Both the position numbers and the translations under genes were made by a program. 64,000 nt of DNA from Triatoma infestans (taxonomy: Eukaryota > Arthropoda > Insecta > Hemiptera > Reduviidae), in assembly GCA_011037195.1 (NCBI GenBank), contig JAAEAF010003561.1, positions 1 to 64,000 on the forward strand, read 5' to 3'. The notes under the pieces were generated by a model. The model was not told the DNA's origin. It ran no database searches and saw nothing but the letters and a program-made list of their open reading frames with translations. Positions 21,506-32,227 of the stretch are shown one piece after another. Each line of letters starts with the position of its first letter. The stretch's first letter is position 1.

Positions 21506-22091
21506 GGGTAAAGCTAGGAGAGATGACGCACATTTCAAAGTTATGCCCTGTATCAAAATATAGTAGATATATTAAAGAGGTAATTCTTATAAAACATGTC
21601 AACTACTACATCAGCAAAAAAATGTTATTTTTCAAAATAAAGACATTCCATTTATTCCAAAAACAAAATACAAATACACTACATTTGGCCGTCGTCTCTC
21701 CTACTATGGTAGGATAGATGACGCACCATAGGTAGGAGACCTCTCCTCTGTGAAGGTAACATGGCTGATCGACATGTAACTTGGTAAACACTATGTCTAC
21801 GAGTCCAACTTTAACGACAGCTGGAAATCTTTCATTTCAATTGCAATTAATATAGTATATAAAAGAATTTACTAAGCGTTATGAAAATTCACTTTATGAA
21901 AACACACGCTAATGCGTATAAATGTTCGTAGATCACAGAAGAACACATAAAATAACTAAAGAATTTTGCAATATGTTCGCTTCTGATCTCTCTACTCCTC
22001 GACTAACTTCCATGACGCCAAGTGGTAGCAAACTTCGAGAAGTAAAGCCTGCGTCTTCTCTCCTACCGCGTCATCTCTCCTAGCTTTACCC
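21506..22091. mobile_element. MITE with 24-bp TIRs and TA target duplication
   Basis: The first 24 bases (from GGGTAAAGCTAGGAGAGA at 21506) are repeated exactly in inverse at the right end (22068-22091). The element is flanked by TA on both sides (21504-21505 and 22092-22093). Internal copies of the same TCTCTCCTA / GATGACGCA words lie near 21690-21725 and 22053-22066. It has no transposase frame. A TA duplication fits Tc1/mariner-type mobilisation. Confidence 0.85.
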
Positions 22092-22345
22092 TAGTTAGCG
22101 TTGCCAATTGCAAGTTGTGAATGATTACAATAAATCTAACAGTCATTACCCTGTTAACAAACGAAACTTAATTTTTTATTATTTTGTTTATCGTCTTTGG
22201 GAAGGGACCAACCTTACGCTATTCAAAGTGCCCATATAGTTACCCCAAAGTTCGAGCCTACTTACTCAATGCAACGCCGCGACCGTCAGACAGCTAAATG
22301 TATGTGAAGAATTGCTGGACTTGAATTCTGTACCGTAAAGTTGGA
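22092..22345. other. No feature recognised
   Basis: Somewhat GC-richer near 22230-22320, possibly a degraded upstream part of the LINE that follows. Confidence 0.4.
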
Positions 22346-22670
22346 TATATGGGTTTCCTCACGGGACATTGTAGACGCAGAAAGCATGTGAATAAGCTGG
22401 ACCTAGAATCCTACAGCATTATCGCAGATAATGTGGGGGGGGGAAGGAGTCTTCAATACATACACTTCCTAACGGAGTACTACGGCGTTATAATCCAGAG
22501 AAGATTTGGAGATATTGGAGGAAGATATGCCCTCCTCAAGGAACTTAGACTCTTCTCTGATTTCTAAGATTCCTGAGAGATCGTAATCTGGAAGGCATGA
22601 GTGGTCTTATCCTGGCACCCATATGGTGGTGCAACAGTAGACCTCTTTTACTGGCATTGCACTGTATCCC
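22346..22670 (+). pseudogene. LINE remnant, C-terminal end
   Basis: The frame from 22349 starts GFLTGHCRRRKHVNKLDL, the same LTGHCR motif as in the LINE at 290-1125 on the opposite strand. The CxxC knuckle is not preserved. After the stop at 22565 the sequence GGTGGTGCAACAGTAGACCTC...GCACTGTATCC resembles the 3' untranslated part seen at 57804-57926. Confidence 0.65.
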
Positions 22671-22679
22671 CCCCCCATG

Positions 22680-23110
22680 CATTTCCAATTAACTGAATTT
22701 CTTCAAATTCAATATTAATCGGTGATAGAACAAAACTGAAGTGACAATTTTGTGGAGAATATTTTATGTAACATCTTTCCCAGAAAAAAAAAGTGGAAGC
22801 CTTTTATTTGAACAGTTAATATATGAAATTTAAAGAACTTATTTGAGCCATTTTCCCAAAAATCGCAAAAAAAACTGAACAAAAAAAAATTACTAAAACA
22901 GAATTACAAGTTTCAGTTTCCAACAATATTCTTATTTTTTTGAGAAATATTATGTTCTCATGTAAACACGCAGATATACACAGACTATTCGCTAAAAATA
23001 TTTGGTATCACTTCCATGGTGATCTTAAAACCAGCATTTCCGGGGAAAACGTATTTAGTAAAATTTGACACCATTGCAAAAATTTTACTTACAGCTGTAA
23101 GAGAAACTAA
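22680..23110 (-). repeat. H1 family, 5' two thirds
   Basis: Ends on its 5' side with CAGCATTTCCGGGGAAAACG, AAATTTGACACCATTGC and ACAGCTGTAAGAGAAAC, the complement of the H1 head. CCATTTTCCCAAAAATCGC at about 22850 is the internal module. Confidence 0.65.
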
Positions 23111-23940
23111 TAACATTAAAAAGATCAAAATCTCTTTATTACATTAAAAGTATATATAGAGTTTTTTTATTGCCACCGACTGGGGTAGATTGAGATATAT
23201 ATATACATTAAATGAACATAATACTTGAGAGGAGAGGAATCAGACCGCTTTTTTTTACATTTTTTTTCCTTTTTATAGCCATCATAGCAAGTCCGGCCAT
23301 CCATTCCACCGCAATGTTCCGACCATTCTACTAATCTAAAACCACTTTTCTGTTATCATGTTTCTTTTTTCTCACGACTACAACAGGAAATACCAAACTA
23401 TGGCCAGGGAAAATATTTCCGTTTTGCAATATTATGGGTTGTTCAAAATAACTAGTTTGCATTACAAAATATATTATTATGCATCTTTCTATAATATATA
23501 TATATTTCTATTTAATTGATTCAAAAAAAAAAATTGGATTGTGAAAAAAAATAATTTTTACTTAGATGCAGCAGTAAAAAACAGGTTTTGTTATTGGTCC
23601 ACTATAATAGTAGGAGTTTGCGAAATCCCTATTATAATCTTCTTCACTTAATATACTAATTCTTTCATTTTAATGCTCTTATCCAACTTAATGCCCGAGT
23701 TAAAAAAAGAAGAAGCCTTGTTCCGAGTAGAAAATAATCACAAAATTCTTTTTTTGTCCATTACAGGTCAATAATCCGGTTTATTTAACTCAATTGTTTG
23801 GACTTCTTTTCCAAAAATTTAGGATTTTTTGTTGTTTTTCGACATAGTTTGTCTCTTTACTCGTTTTAATGTAATGGCTATTTTAGTTTCATTACGTAAA
23901 TATTATCGCAAAAACAAAAAGTGTATAATTTTCTATTTTT
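23111..23940. other. No feature recognised
   Basis: AT-rich with short A/T microsatellites; no coding frame. Confidence 0.5.
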
Positions 23941-24030
23941 TTCTTACTACTCTAAGAAGGGGGGGATTCATGTCAGATTCATTGGGTTTTCACCGGAAAT
24001 ATAAATTTTGAAAGTTCTATGAGCAGGAAA
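23941..24030 (+). repeat. H1 family, head only
   Basis: TTCTTACTACTCTAAGAAGG then TTTTCACCGGAAATATAAATTTTGAAAG; truncated by the LTR-like arm that follows. Confidence 0.6.
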
Positions 24031-24054
24031 TTACAGTGACAATAAAAAACACTG

Positions 24055-24300
24055 TTGTGGTGGTTGGTTCCCGCAGAGCTGGAAAGCATCAGAGACATTT
24101 TCCGTGGTAGCCTGCTTCCAATCAGTGTGTAAAACTGAATTTGCTCTGTGCAAGTCTGTGTTGTCACAATGTCTGAAAAACGCATCCTGAAGATGGGCGA
24201 ACGCCCGAAACCGGTCGATGACCACAAAATGAAGCAGGCTACCACGGAAAATTCTCTGATGCTCAGTGAAAAATGTTGAAACCCCATAACTTTCGAATTT
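24055..24300 (+). repeat. Penelope-LTR-like foldback copy with hammerhead-like core
   Basis: Starts GTTGTGGTGGTTGGTTCCCGCAGAGCTGG, has CAGAGACATTTTCCGTGG near its left end and the inverse CCACGGAAAATTCTCTGATG near its right end. In between lies CTGAATTTGCTCTGTGCAAG and the conserved core 24183-24220. The core reads CATC, CTGAAGA, T, the stem GGGCG-AA-CGCCC, GAAA, CCGGTC, GATG. This is the order of a hammerhead ribozyme (stem I CATC/GATG, stem II, GAAA, short stem III, GUC) with one extra U after CUGAAGA. Such ribozymes are known from Penelope-like LTRs and retrozymes. The identification as a Penelope LTR is inference. Confidence 0.6.
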
Positions 24301-24317
24301 ATGAATTTTATCACTGT

Positions 24318-24541
24318 ATGATAGTGCATTGTGACCTGAAAGATCTATTGTGCTCCCCCTCCTGAGCTTTCTCAGTGCCCTGCCATCCTCTCTAACTACA
24401 ATCTCTGATAATGAGCTGTAGAGGCTCCCAAGAAGAGAAAAATCTAAGAGCAGCACTGTTAGTTTCGAATTTGGGTCCTCCGCATGGGAGTCCAGCGCGC
24501 TACCTAGTGGTAGCCTAATGGAGCCTAATCCATTCCCTTAT
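24318..24541 (-). mobile_element. tRNA-derived SINE, tail type B
   Basis: Minus strand: head GGGAATGGATTAGGCTCC, A-box-like TAGTGGTAGCGCGCTGG, then a weak B box, TTCTTGGGAGCCTCTAC, and a 3' part CACAATAGATCTTTCAGGTC ending in TGCACTATC. That 3' part is shared with the plus-strand copy at 33691 but not with the GACGCGCC-tailed copies. Confidence 0.75.
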
Positions 24542-24600
24542 AATTGTAATTACTGCAATAAGAGAAAGTAATACGAGTTTTTCACACCACACTTTTTTAA
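24542..24600 (+). repeat. H1 family, tail only
   Basis: TGCAATAAGAGAAAGTAATACGAGTTTTTCACACCACAC: right-end block with an altered hairpin. Confidence 0.55.
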
Positions 24601-25070
24601 TTATCGTTAACAACATGCTGATATTATTTATATATATATTTTAAGTTTAATTAAAAAAAAAAATATATACTCAACATTTTTTATATATTTATTTATTTAT
24701 CTAAACATTGGAAGAAAATTGATGTTTACTCTAATTTAAAATGTTTACCAAACGCGAAGTAAAAATGCAACTGTCATTTGCACCAAACAGATTATCGTTT
24801 TTCTCCTCAAAGGGAAAAATTTCTAGTGATAAGCTCTAATGATTGTTGATGCCGTAATTGATGGAAATTATAAAAACCGTTACCTGGAGAATAATGTTTT
24901 GTTTTTATTATGTGAACAAAACCTGTGACTAATATGATCAACTCTTGAAGATGGTCTGAGTTCTTCAGTCATGCAACAGAATTTAATATTATGGAGAGAG
25001 AGAGAGAGGAGATTATAATGTCACCGCTAAGTCTGCTGAATATAACCTTTCTCAATGTACCTATTTCTTT
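24601..25070. other. AT-rich interval, nothing recognised
   Basis: (GA)n at 24993-25011; no coding frame. Confidence 0.5.
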
Positions 25071-25592
25071 ATTTTTACTTACTTTCTCTAACGAAGAAGA
25101 AGTGGAAGTGCTCCTATTTTAATCCTGTCAAAACAGTCGACCGGAAGTACAGTTTTACTGGCTGGATTTTTCACTTTGTACAATTTTTCTCGAAAATGCT
25201 GCAACGTTTTTTTAAAAATATAATTGACATATATGTATAAATATGACTTTCATTTAAATCATTTTATTTCTGAAAAAATTCATTTTAGAGTGATTGTGGT
25301 GTGAGAGGAATGAGGTTTGGCCTTCTTCTTCTAAAGTATCATTTCACTACATATATTATGTAATTCTACGAGCTCTAATATAAATAAGAATTAGATGTGT
25401 TGCCAAAATTCCGAGTTTAAAATCTAGTAATAAACACCGCTTCTCTCAGAAGTCTTGTTTTATTAAGTGTAGCTAGTAACACCAGGGTAAAAGTGAATCC
25501 CAGAGTTTATTTAGTAAATATAACAATTTTAAAGATAATTCCACATGAAGAGGTGTTGAAGAAGTGCATGAAGAGAAAGTCGTGTGAATGGT
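25071..25592 (+). repeat. H1 family, diverged copy with both ends
   Basis: Head TTTTACTTACTTTCTCTAACGAAGAAG, CGACCGGAAGTACAGTTTTACTGG at 25138, TTTCTCGAAAATGCTGCAACG, and a tail GAAGAGAAAGTCGTGTGAATGG at 25569-25590. Confidence 0.65.
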
Positions 25593-26100
25593 GGTTCATT
25601 CCATTTGTTTACTTTTTTAAGTTGCAAACATTTTTATCTTTTATATATAAGTACATATATATAAATACACATATTATATATATAAATATATGTGTGTGTG
25701 TGTGTGTGCGCGCGCGCGCTTTGTGTTTGTATTCCACTATATGCATCAACTAGTATTGTGACAAACATAACGGTAAGTACGTGCAATGCACACGATGCTT
25801 TGTGCAGTGTCGTGTTTTGTGGATTTTGTGCTGAATTTATGTTTTATGCCGTGCAATATATAACTAGTTTTGACGGTGCAGCTATATTATGTATTTTGTA
25901 TTATTATATGCATATAGTAAATATATATTTTTGAAATATAAAATAATAAAAGTAGCACAAACATATAAATATTTATATACAATAAAATGATTTAGCAGTT
26001 TATGCTATTAACAGGAATTTTTAGATAAGACTTTTCAGATTTCTAAGTTTTAGTTATCACTGAAAGTTAGGTTAATTCTTTAGATTTTGTAAAGCCGTTC
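25593..26100. other. AT-rich interval with TA, TG and CG microsatellites
   Basis: (TA)n, (TG)n and (CG)n tracts follow one another at 25645-25720, giving the Cys/Val-rich accidental frames here. Confidence 0.6.
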
Positions 26101-26141
26101 CAAACCTTATACCACCATTAAAAACGCCTTCTAAATGTAAT

Positions 26142-26309
26142 GGCAGACCGTATGCCAGCGCCACCTTCAAGCTCAGAAATGCTGGCTGCATGTGCAATTC
26201 AGAGAGATAAAACAGATAACCTAAACCTCTCAGCTCCTTCATCTCCAAATCAATTTTTTTCTTTGAAAAATGTTACAGATAAAAGTGATCATCATAGCAA
26301 TAAATAGAG
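26142..26309 (+). CDS. Short unrecognised open frame, doubtful
   Basis: ATG at 26142 begins MADRMPAPPSSSEMLAACAI and the frame runs 55 codons to TAG at 26307. The first 40 residues look protein-like (Ser/Pro, then charged residues), but the last 15 run through an H1-like stretch (TTTGAAAAATGTTACAGATAAAAGTG). At best this is a broken coding piece. No homology recognised. Confidence 0.15.
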
Positions 26310-26760
26310 AAGGTAAAAAGTTTATTCACTTTAGACAAAAATAATTTTTGAAATTAAATTACAAATTCTATAACGTTTGTAAAATTATTTTGCAATATGA
26401 TGAATTAATTTAAATAAAATACCAGGTCAATTTATAATACCATTTTCTATGACTGTGGTTTTGTCTTTAACTTATTTTCGCAATGGACAGTAAGTTAGTG
26501 AAATTGTGCATATAATGTTACTTACTTAAAACTAAGTTCAAACTTTTTCACTTAGTGGCTGGTGCGGTTGTTGCGGTATTCTATTTAAATCCTCTTCAAT
26601 TTCTTATCATTGGCTTTTCTCTTGTTTAAACCCCAAAGTAATTTTATAACTTAGTACTTCATTTTATTACACTGTAAATATTTTTTTTTCCAAATTGATA
26701 GCTCCGAAAGTATTATAAATAAAATGGGAAAAGAGAAGGGATTAATTGGCAATATTTAAA
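26310..26760. other. No feature recognised
   Basis: AT-rich, no signals. Confidence 0.5.
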
Positions 26761-27095
26761 CCTTTTTTTTTTTGCTGGAAGGGGTGAGGGAATTTAAAAT
26801 TTTGAAATGCAATTAATTTTTTTCAGTTCATCGGATTTTTTTTTTTTTAAAACGGCGCGAAGGGCTTTCCCCAAACTTCGTACCACTTTTAAATTGTAAC
26901 ATTTTTTTCGGGGAACTTGATTTTGGAAAGGTTGGAAAGCTATGGCTTTCCTTCTAAATAGCCATAACGGTGCAACGTACGGTTCTTCATCTATATAATT
27001 TTAAATTACACTAAAAAGCACTGTTTTAAACCTGGTATGGTGTGAAACACATAACATGACTTCCTGTTACTGCTATATGAACATACTGTTTACAA

Positions 27096-27128
<33 letters not shown>

Positions 27129-27379
27129 ATGATAAATTTTCTTTAAACTTACAATTTTACTTATTTTCCTAAAAAAAAGGAGGTTGGGGAAACAAGTGCC
27201 CATTCAGGAAGGTAGTAGAAAGAAGGTGATATCATTGCAGTCCAGAAAAGAGCGCCAATAACATTGAACTAATCCCATATACGAAATTTAATGCTACCAT
27301 TTCCACAGAACTACTTAAAAATCCATTTTCCTGGGAAAAATTTGCAAATAAAATTGATAGGCATTTATTTACGTTGTTA
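26761..27379. repeat. H1 family fragments, mixed orientation, with (TA)n
   Basis: TTTTTTTAAAACGGCGCGAAGG module near 26845, minus-strand tail TGGTATGGTGTGAAACACATAACATGAC at 27036-27063, (TA)n at 27103-27128, then minus-strand module pieces up to the SINE. Confidence 0.55.
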
Positions 27380-27388
27380 ATTTATGAA

Positions 27389-27638
27389 TTTGTTTTTTTT
27401 TTATTCAATTTAAGGCGCGTCAACATCTATCTATGGTCATTGGCGCCCGGAGCCTTTTCAATGCACTGCCGGCCTCCAGACAGTGTTCTCTCGTTACAGA
27501 CAACACTGTGCATCACCGCACAGTGAGCTAGATAGGTTCCTAGGAAGAAAAAAATCTAAGGGTAGCATAGCTGGACTCGAATCCGGGTCTTCCTCGTAGG
27601 AGACCAGTACGCTAACCACTTAGCTATTCCCATCCCTG
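27389..27638 (-). mobile_element. tRNA-derived SINE, tail type A, with 9-bp target duplication
   Basis: Minus strand head AGGGATGGGAATAGCTAAG, A-box-like GTGGTTAGCGTACTGG, B-box-like GATTCGAGTCC, CCTAGGAACCTATC and the tail TTGACGCGCCTTAAATTG plus A-run. ATTTATGAA occurs at 27380-27388 and again at 27639-27647, an exact 9-bp target-site duplication that fixes the element's limits. Confidence 0.9.
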
Positions 27639-27647
27639 ATTTATGAA

Positions 27648-27850
27648 ACTTAAAGTTTAAAGAAACTCGTTGAAGCAGTTTTCGAGAAAATTGCGAAAAA
27701 CTGAAGAAGAAGAAGAAGAAAAAAAACTATTCAGTAAAGTAGCACTTCCGGTTTGATGGATTTTACCTGAAATCTTTCTTACCTGAACACTTTTCTTTGA
27801 AACATTTTTCAAAAAAAACTGATTTTTGAATTGGGGAGGGCTGTCAGTTA
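27648..27850 (-). repeat. H1 family, continuation after the SINE
   Basis: CAGTTTTCGAGAAAATTGCG and AAGTAGCACTTCCGGTTTGATGG on the plus strand are the complement of the CCGGAAGTGC module. The SINE split this copy. Confidence 0.65.
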
Positions 27851-28370
27851 GTTAAAATTTAAACTGACACTACGACCTTCTCCAGTTAACCCTGTGAGTG
27901 GCGGGATTTTTCAATAAGGTGCGGCGAGTTTTGAGTTTTATTTAATAGCAAAAAGACGTTCTAAGAAGACGGTGCGATTGTTGTATTATGTCAAGTTGTT
28001 CTATTAATTTTCTTTGTTAAATATATTTCACGTTTTAATTGTTAAATATATTTCAAGTTTTATTAAGCGATTGTGTTTTCTATTTAACTATGTACAATAA
28101 TCCCGAATATATATGTCTTGCCTCTATCGCTTTTTCCCAGCCCAACTAAAGTTTGCAACATTGCAGTTTTTTTAATGAATCTTTCTTTTTATTAATTTGT
28201 ATTACTTGGCATAAGAGGAAGTAGTGGCAGTGTTTCACATAGATTTTTACGTGATTCTTGGCGAAATTTATGGCGTTAGGTTTCAAATCTAATTGGGGGA
28301 TGATCTAGGCGCCGTTTACTATAAAGTGACCTAGAGATTGATTTACACTAGGGTTTTTTTGCTCCCTCTG
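27851..28370. other. Mostly unassigned; contains an H1 head-tail fusion
   Basis: At 28209-28246 TGGCATAAGAGGAAGTAG passes straight into GCAGTGTTTCACATAGATTTTT, a head joined to a tail with nothing between. Otherwise nothing recognised. Confidence 0.5.
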
Positions 28371-28885
28371 TTACTGTTGCTAAGAATGAAAGAATGTCGA
28401 TTATGTCAAATTTTCGAAATTGAGGTTTCACTGGAAATAAAGGTTTTGAAGTTCCTTCAGAATCTGAAGAAGTGATTGTTTAGAAAATAGTCTGTCTGTA
28501 TGTATGTCTTAATTATGTGAAGAGAATAAGGAAACGTCTTAGAATGTTCAAACTTGACGTTCCGTTTGGGTGTCACAATAGGGTCCAAATAGCGTGGTCA
28601 TCAATCTAAATTTCTCATCCCGAACAACTAATGGACTTTTTCCAGTTTTGCTATTTTATCCCAAGGGAGGGTGACATTAGGTTTCCCTCTAAAGTATCAC
28701 TTTAAGTTAATTGCACGCGTCCTTCCACCGATATAATATTACTGTGAATTAAAAAATATGTTGCTACATTCCAAGTTTAAAGAAAATCGATTGATCGATT
28801 AGTTTCAATCCTTCACTTTTTTTTTTTGTTTCTTCGATTTTCTCAATAACAATGATAGCGGGATTAAGATTACTAATTCACTAAT
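28371..28885 (+). repeat. H1 family, diverged copy
   Basis: GAATGTCGATTATGTCAAATTTTCGAAATTGAGG, AGGGAGGGTGACATTAGGTTTCCCTC and CCAAGTTTAAAGAAAATCGATTGATCG. It is continued after the LINE at 29421-29510 (GTTAGATTTCTCTCAAAAGTGTCACTTTAG). Confidence 0.65.
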
Positions 28886-28899
28886 CATTTAATGAACAC

Positions 28900-29420
28900 A
28901 ATCACTTATGTTGAAAATTTTTGTTTCCGAGAACATACTATTTTTGCGGATAGGGCTTCTTTTATTTTGTCACTGTACCTGTTGGTTATTATGCCCTATG
29001 AACTCGATAATCCATTGTATTAACACAAATAATTAGATATCGCAGAATATGTAATAACAATTCGCAGAAACCTAACGCAATGACTATTTAATAAGAGAAC
29101 CAGTCTAAAGGCTTCACTGCACTGGTAAACAATTGCAACTATAAACAAATTTACAACAATCAAAATTATAAAACTATATTCCTCATATAGGAGGATATCT
29201 TTTAGATAATGTATTATTCGATTAATTTGTTGAGATCATTACCGAGAGCTTCCTGTATTCTATTTGGAATAGTATTTAATAATCTCCATCTATTATATAA
29301 AGGATAGTCTTGAACTATATGTTTTACTGTCAAGGAGCAGTTATAGGTGTTGCATATAGGCGCCACTTCTCTGCTCATCAGGTATCCATGAGTTACGCGG
29401 GTAACAACGCGTGTGGCGTT
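28900..29420 (-). pseudogene. LINE 3' end with C-terminal pol fragment
   Basis: From 29420 downward the minus strand reads TRVVTRVTHGYLMSREVAPI, then CNTYNCSLTVKHIVQDYPLY and on to LNKLIE with a stop at 29214. The pattern (TRxxHGYLMSRE...C..C....T..HIxxxCPxY) is the C-terminal region of many LINE pols. The last Cys is replaced by Asp (VQDYPLY) and the first pair by CNTYNC. The 3' untranslated part extends to about 28900. The rest of the element is truncated, and it lies inside an H1 copy. Confidence 0.75.
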
Positions 29421-29510
29421 GTTAGATTTCTCTCAAAAGTGTCACTTTAGTGTATTTAAATGGGTTATACCGTCTACAAATTGTTAATTAAAATTAAATT
29501 GATTGCTTCA

Positions 29511-29655
29511 TTTTTACTTCCTCTTACTTTTAGTAAGAGGAAGTATTGTATTCGTGTCAAATTTTCGATATTGAGTTTTCACCGGAAATATCCGTTTTGA
29601 GGTCCCCTGAGATAAAAAAGTGGTTTTTAACAAATGGTGTGTGTGTGTGTGTGTG

Positions 29656-29687
<32 letters not shown>

Positions 29688-30508
29688 CTGATATATGATG
29701 TATGGTATGTATGTATGTTGTGAACGCTAGGTCAAAAAACGAAAAATGTTAGAAAATGAACTTGATATTCCGTTTAGTTATCACATTGGATCCGACAGTG
29801 GTCATCTGTCAAAATTCCTCAACCGGAAGTACCACTTTACTAGTTTTTTTTTTTACGATTTTTTCCTAAATTGGTATAATATCAACTACAATACTAAAAC
29901 TATAACTTTTATTTGAAACAATTCTCCGGGATTGAAAATTCATTTAAGGGCACGTTCTGGGGAGAGGTGGTGGGGTTAGGTTTCATCTAAAGTGCTATTT
30001 CAGTTTATTAGACAATTCTGTCATCTAAATAATGTTAATTAAATTAAATATGTTGTTGAAATTCCGAATTTGAGGAAAATCAGATAACCGGAAGTGCTTT
30101 TGTGTTAACACTTTACTAAATGATTTTTTCACTTTTTCGCGATTTTCTCAATGGCTCTGACGATTTTTTTGAAATCCAATATAAACTAAACGTGCAAAAT
30201 CTACATCATTTATTTAAAAAATTTCTCTAAGGGAAAATTCATTTAAGGGCACTTTTGGGGAGGGGTGGGGTTACAGCTTCTTCTAAAGTGCTATCATAGT
30301 TGATTATACAATTCTATCATCCAAACAAAATTAATTAGAAATAAATAATTCCTAAAATATCGAGTTTCAAGAAAATTTGTAAACCGGAAGTGCGCTTTTA
30401 CTGAACAGTTTTTCAGTTTTCGACGAATTTCGTTAAATTTGATACACAAACTATAAAATTTGTCAATTATAATTTTGAGAGTGTTTCATACCAGATTTTT
30501 TTTTTTTT
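29511..30508 (+). repeat. H1 family, long copy C
   Basis: 5' block TTTTTACTTCCTCTTACTTT, a long GT tract (29637-29678) followed by a TATG-type expansion, modules starting near 29823, 30089 and 30380, and the AGGGGTGGGGTTA blocks. At the 3' end GAGTAAGAGAAAG and the first half of the hairpin are deleted: TTTTGAGA joins directly to GTGTTTCATACCAGATTTTT. Confidence 0.85.
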
Positions 30509-30752
30509 TAACTTTTGCTGTGTTTGTAGTGAAACAGCAGAACGGAAGTGTGAATTTACCGGAAGTACATTTTCTTAGATTTCCGCCAGTTTCCCGATAA
30601 ATATGCCAACAGGTTTCTCCATTTGACTTGGTGCATTAAATTATTCATTTAGTCAAAGTTCGCAATTTTGAAAACAATTTGTCATTTAGAACTATTAAGA
30701 CTGCAGTAAGAGAAAGTCGTGTGATTGTCTCACACCAGATTTTTTTTTTTCA
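30509..30752 (+). repeat. H1 family, 3' part
   Basis: AACGGAAGTGTG...ACCGGAAGTACATTTTC at 30541-30573, then GTAAGAGAAAG and the hairpin GTGTGATTGTCTCACAC (30719-30735) followed by CAGATTTTTTTTT. Confidence 0.7.
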
Positions 30753-31430
30753 TTTAATTTCTCATTTAAGTAACAAGTTTATTGGGTTTCATTTCACCTA
30801 CCATATTTAACTTTATAATAAAATAAAATAAAATGTAACGTGTTAACGTGGTTCACGTGTTATTTATAAATATTCTAGTCATCTGTTTCACGTGACTTAA
30901 TCAACGTGATCGCAACACTGTGTTTAGTATTAGACTATTTTTAAATAAGGACAGCTTAATGGTGATATATATAGTTAGTGTAGATGATAACAGTATATTA
31001 TATTAAGTTAAAGCATTGTGACACAATCAAAATTATTTACCAAAATAGAGATTGTTATCTCAAATAAATTTCCATTAACGAAGACAAAGTTCTACCGTTG
31101 GTTTTGTTCTCTCTAATTCTGCATTATTTACTCATTAAATTCCTTCCTATTGTTCTGTTTATTAAAGTTATCTACTATCATAAACTACATGAACATTTCT
31201 TCATATATAAACTGAACTTAACTTTTGTTAGTTTATCTTACAAAGAGGAAGCCTATTTTAATTGAGAGGAAGTTTTACGATCTTACTGCAATTTCTTTAA
31301 ATTTGTAATGCTTATGGTGGATTACATTTAGTTAAGCTTGGGCTACATATAAGACGGTGGTGGGGTTTGTACTTGTTTTTTTTTTCTGAATGTGGCCGTA
31401 TTTCATTGTTTAAATTTAAATCTAAACACA
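30753..31430. other. No feature recognised
   Basis: AT-rich; no coding frame or terminal repeats. Confidence 0.5.
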
Positions 31431-32105
31431 GCCTCCCTCAGAATCTCGACCAAAAATAATTTTTTTTCGGAAACATATTTGGGGGTGGTTAGCATTCCAA
31501 GATTAGAGAAAAGTGAAGAAACAAAAATAAAACTGAAAACTACTATTCAGTTAAGTCGCACTTCCGGTTGATGGATTTCCGGTTTTTTTTTTTGTTTGTG
31601 AGATATTTTGTTTAAAATGTACACACACACCACTCACAGGCCATTCGCTAAAAACAGGTTTTTTTTTTAACTCAACGTACCCTTAAAACTTGTATTTCTG
31701 AGGGAATTCCAATTTCGACAATTTTACCTGATCACAATACGTCCTTCCTTATAGCAAGTACAAGAAAGTAAAAAAAAAAAATGAAAATCTTGTAGGAAAC
31801 ACTTACACGACTTTTTCTAGTTCCTGTTACTGCAATTATACAAATAAAGCGAATTCTATACAATTATATGTATAAAACGAATTATATGTTTTAAACAAAT
31901 TTTGTTTTAACTCATAAAATTTTGTTATTTATCCTAACATAAATACAGAGCAGGTAGGAGGGACCTAGTTTGGCAAATAGAGAAGCGATTAAATTGTAGC
32001 CCAGTAGAGCGCACCAAAAACACTCAACCAACCGCATATAATATTTGAAATTTAACGCCACAAATTTCGCACAAATATCCAAAATCGGTTTATTTGGAAA
32101 AATGT
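31431..32105 (-). repeat. H1 family, two minus-strand pieces
   Basis: First piece with CGCACTTCCGGTTGATGGATTTCCGG at about 31558, (CA)n at 31621-31634 (complement of the GT tract) and the head complement to 31770. Second piece begins with a tail complement GGAAACACTTACACGACTTTTTCTAG at 31795. Confidence 0.65.
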
Positions 32106-32227
32106 AAAGGTAAAGATTATTTGAAGGTGGAATTATTAATTTCCTATGGTATAGAAATGGCATTCTTCGTGCAAGGAAAACTCAAAGAAACCCGGCCATC
32201 ATAATATGAACTCAAAAAGATCTATTT

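Noticed and set aside
24031..24456. 141-aa and 116-aa minus-strand open frames
   Set aside because: They run across the antisense of the foldback arm and a SINE; the same residues (such as VVIDRFRA) recur wherever the arm occurs because the DNA repeat is shared, with no coding conservation.
25493..25934. Cys/Val-rich frames
   Set aside because: Produced by (TG)n, (CG)n and (TA)n microsatellites.
27103..27128. (TA)n tract as a replication origin or promoter
   Set aside because: Simple microsatellite; several equal tracts occur in the window with no supporting context.
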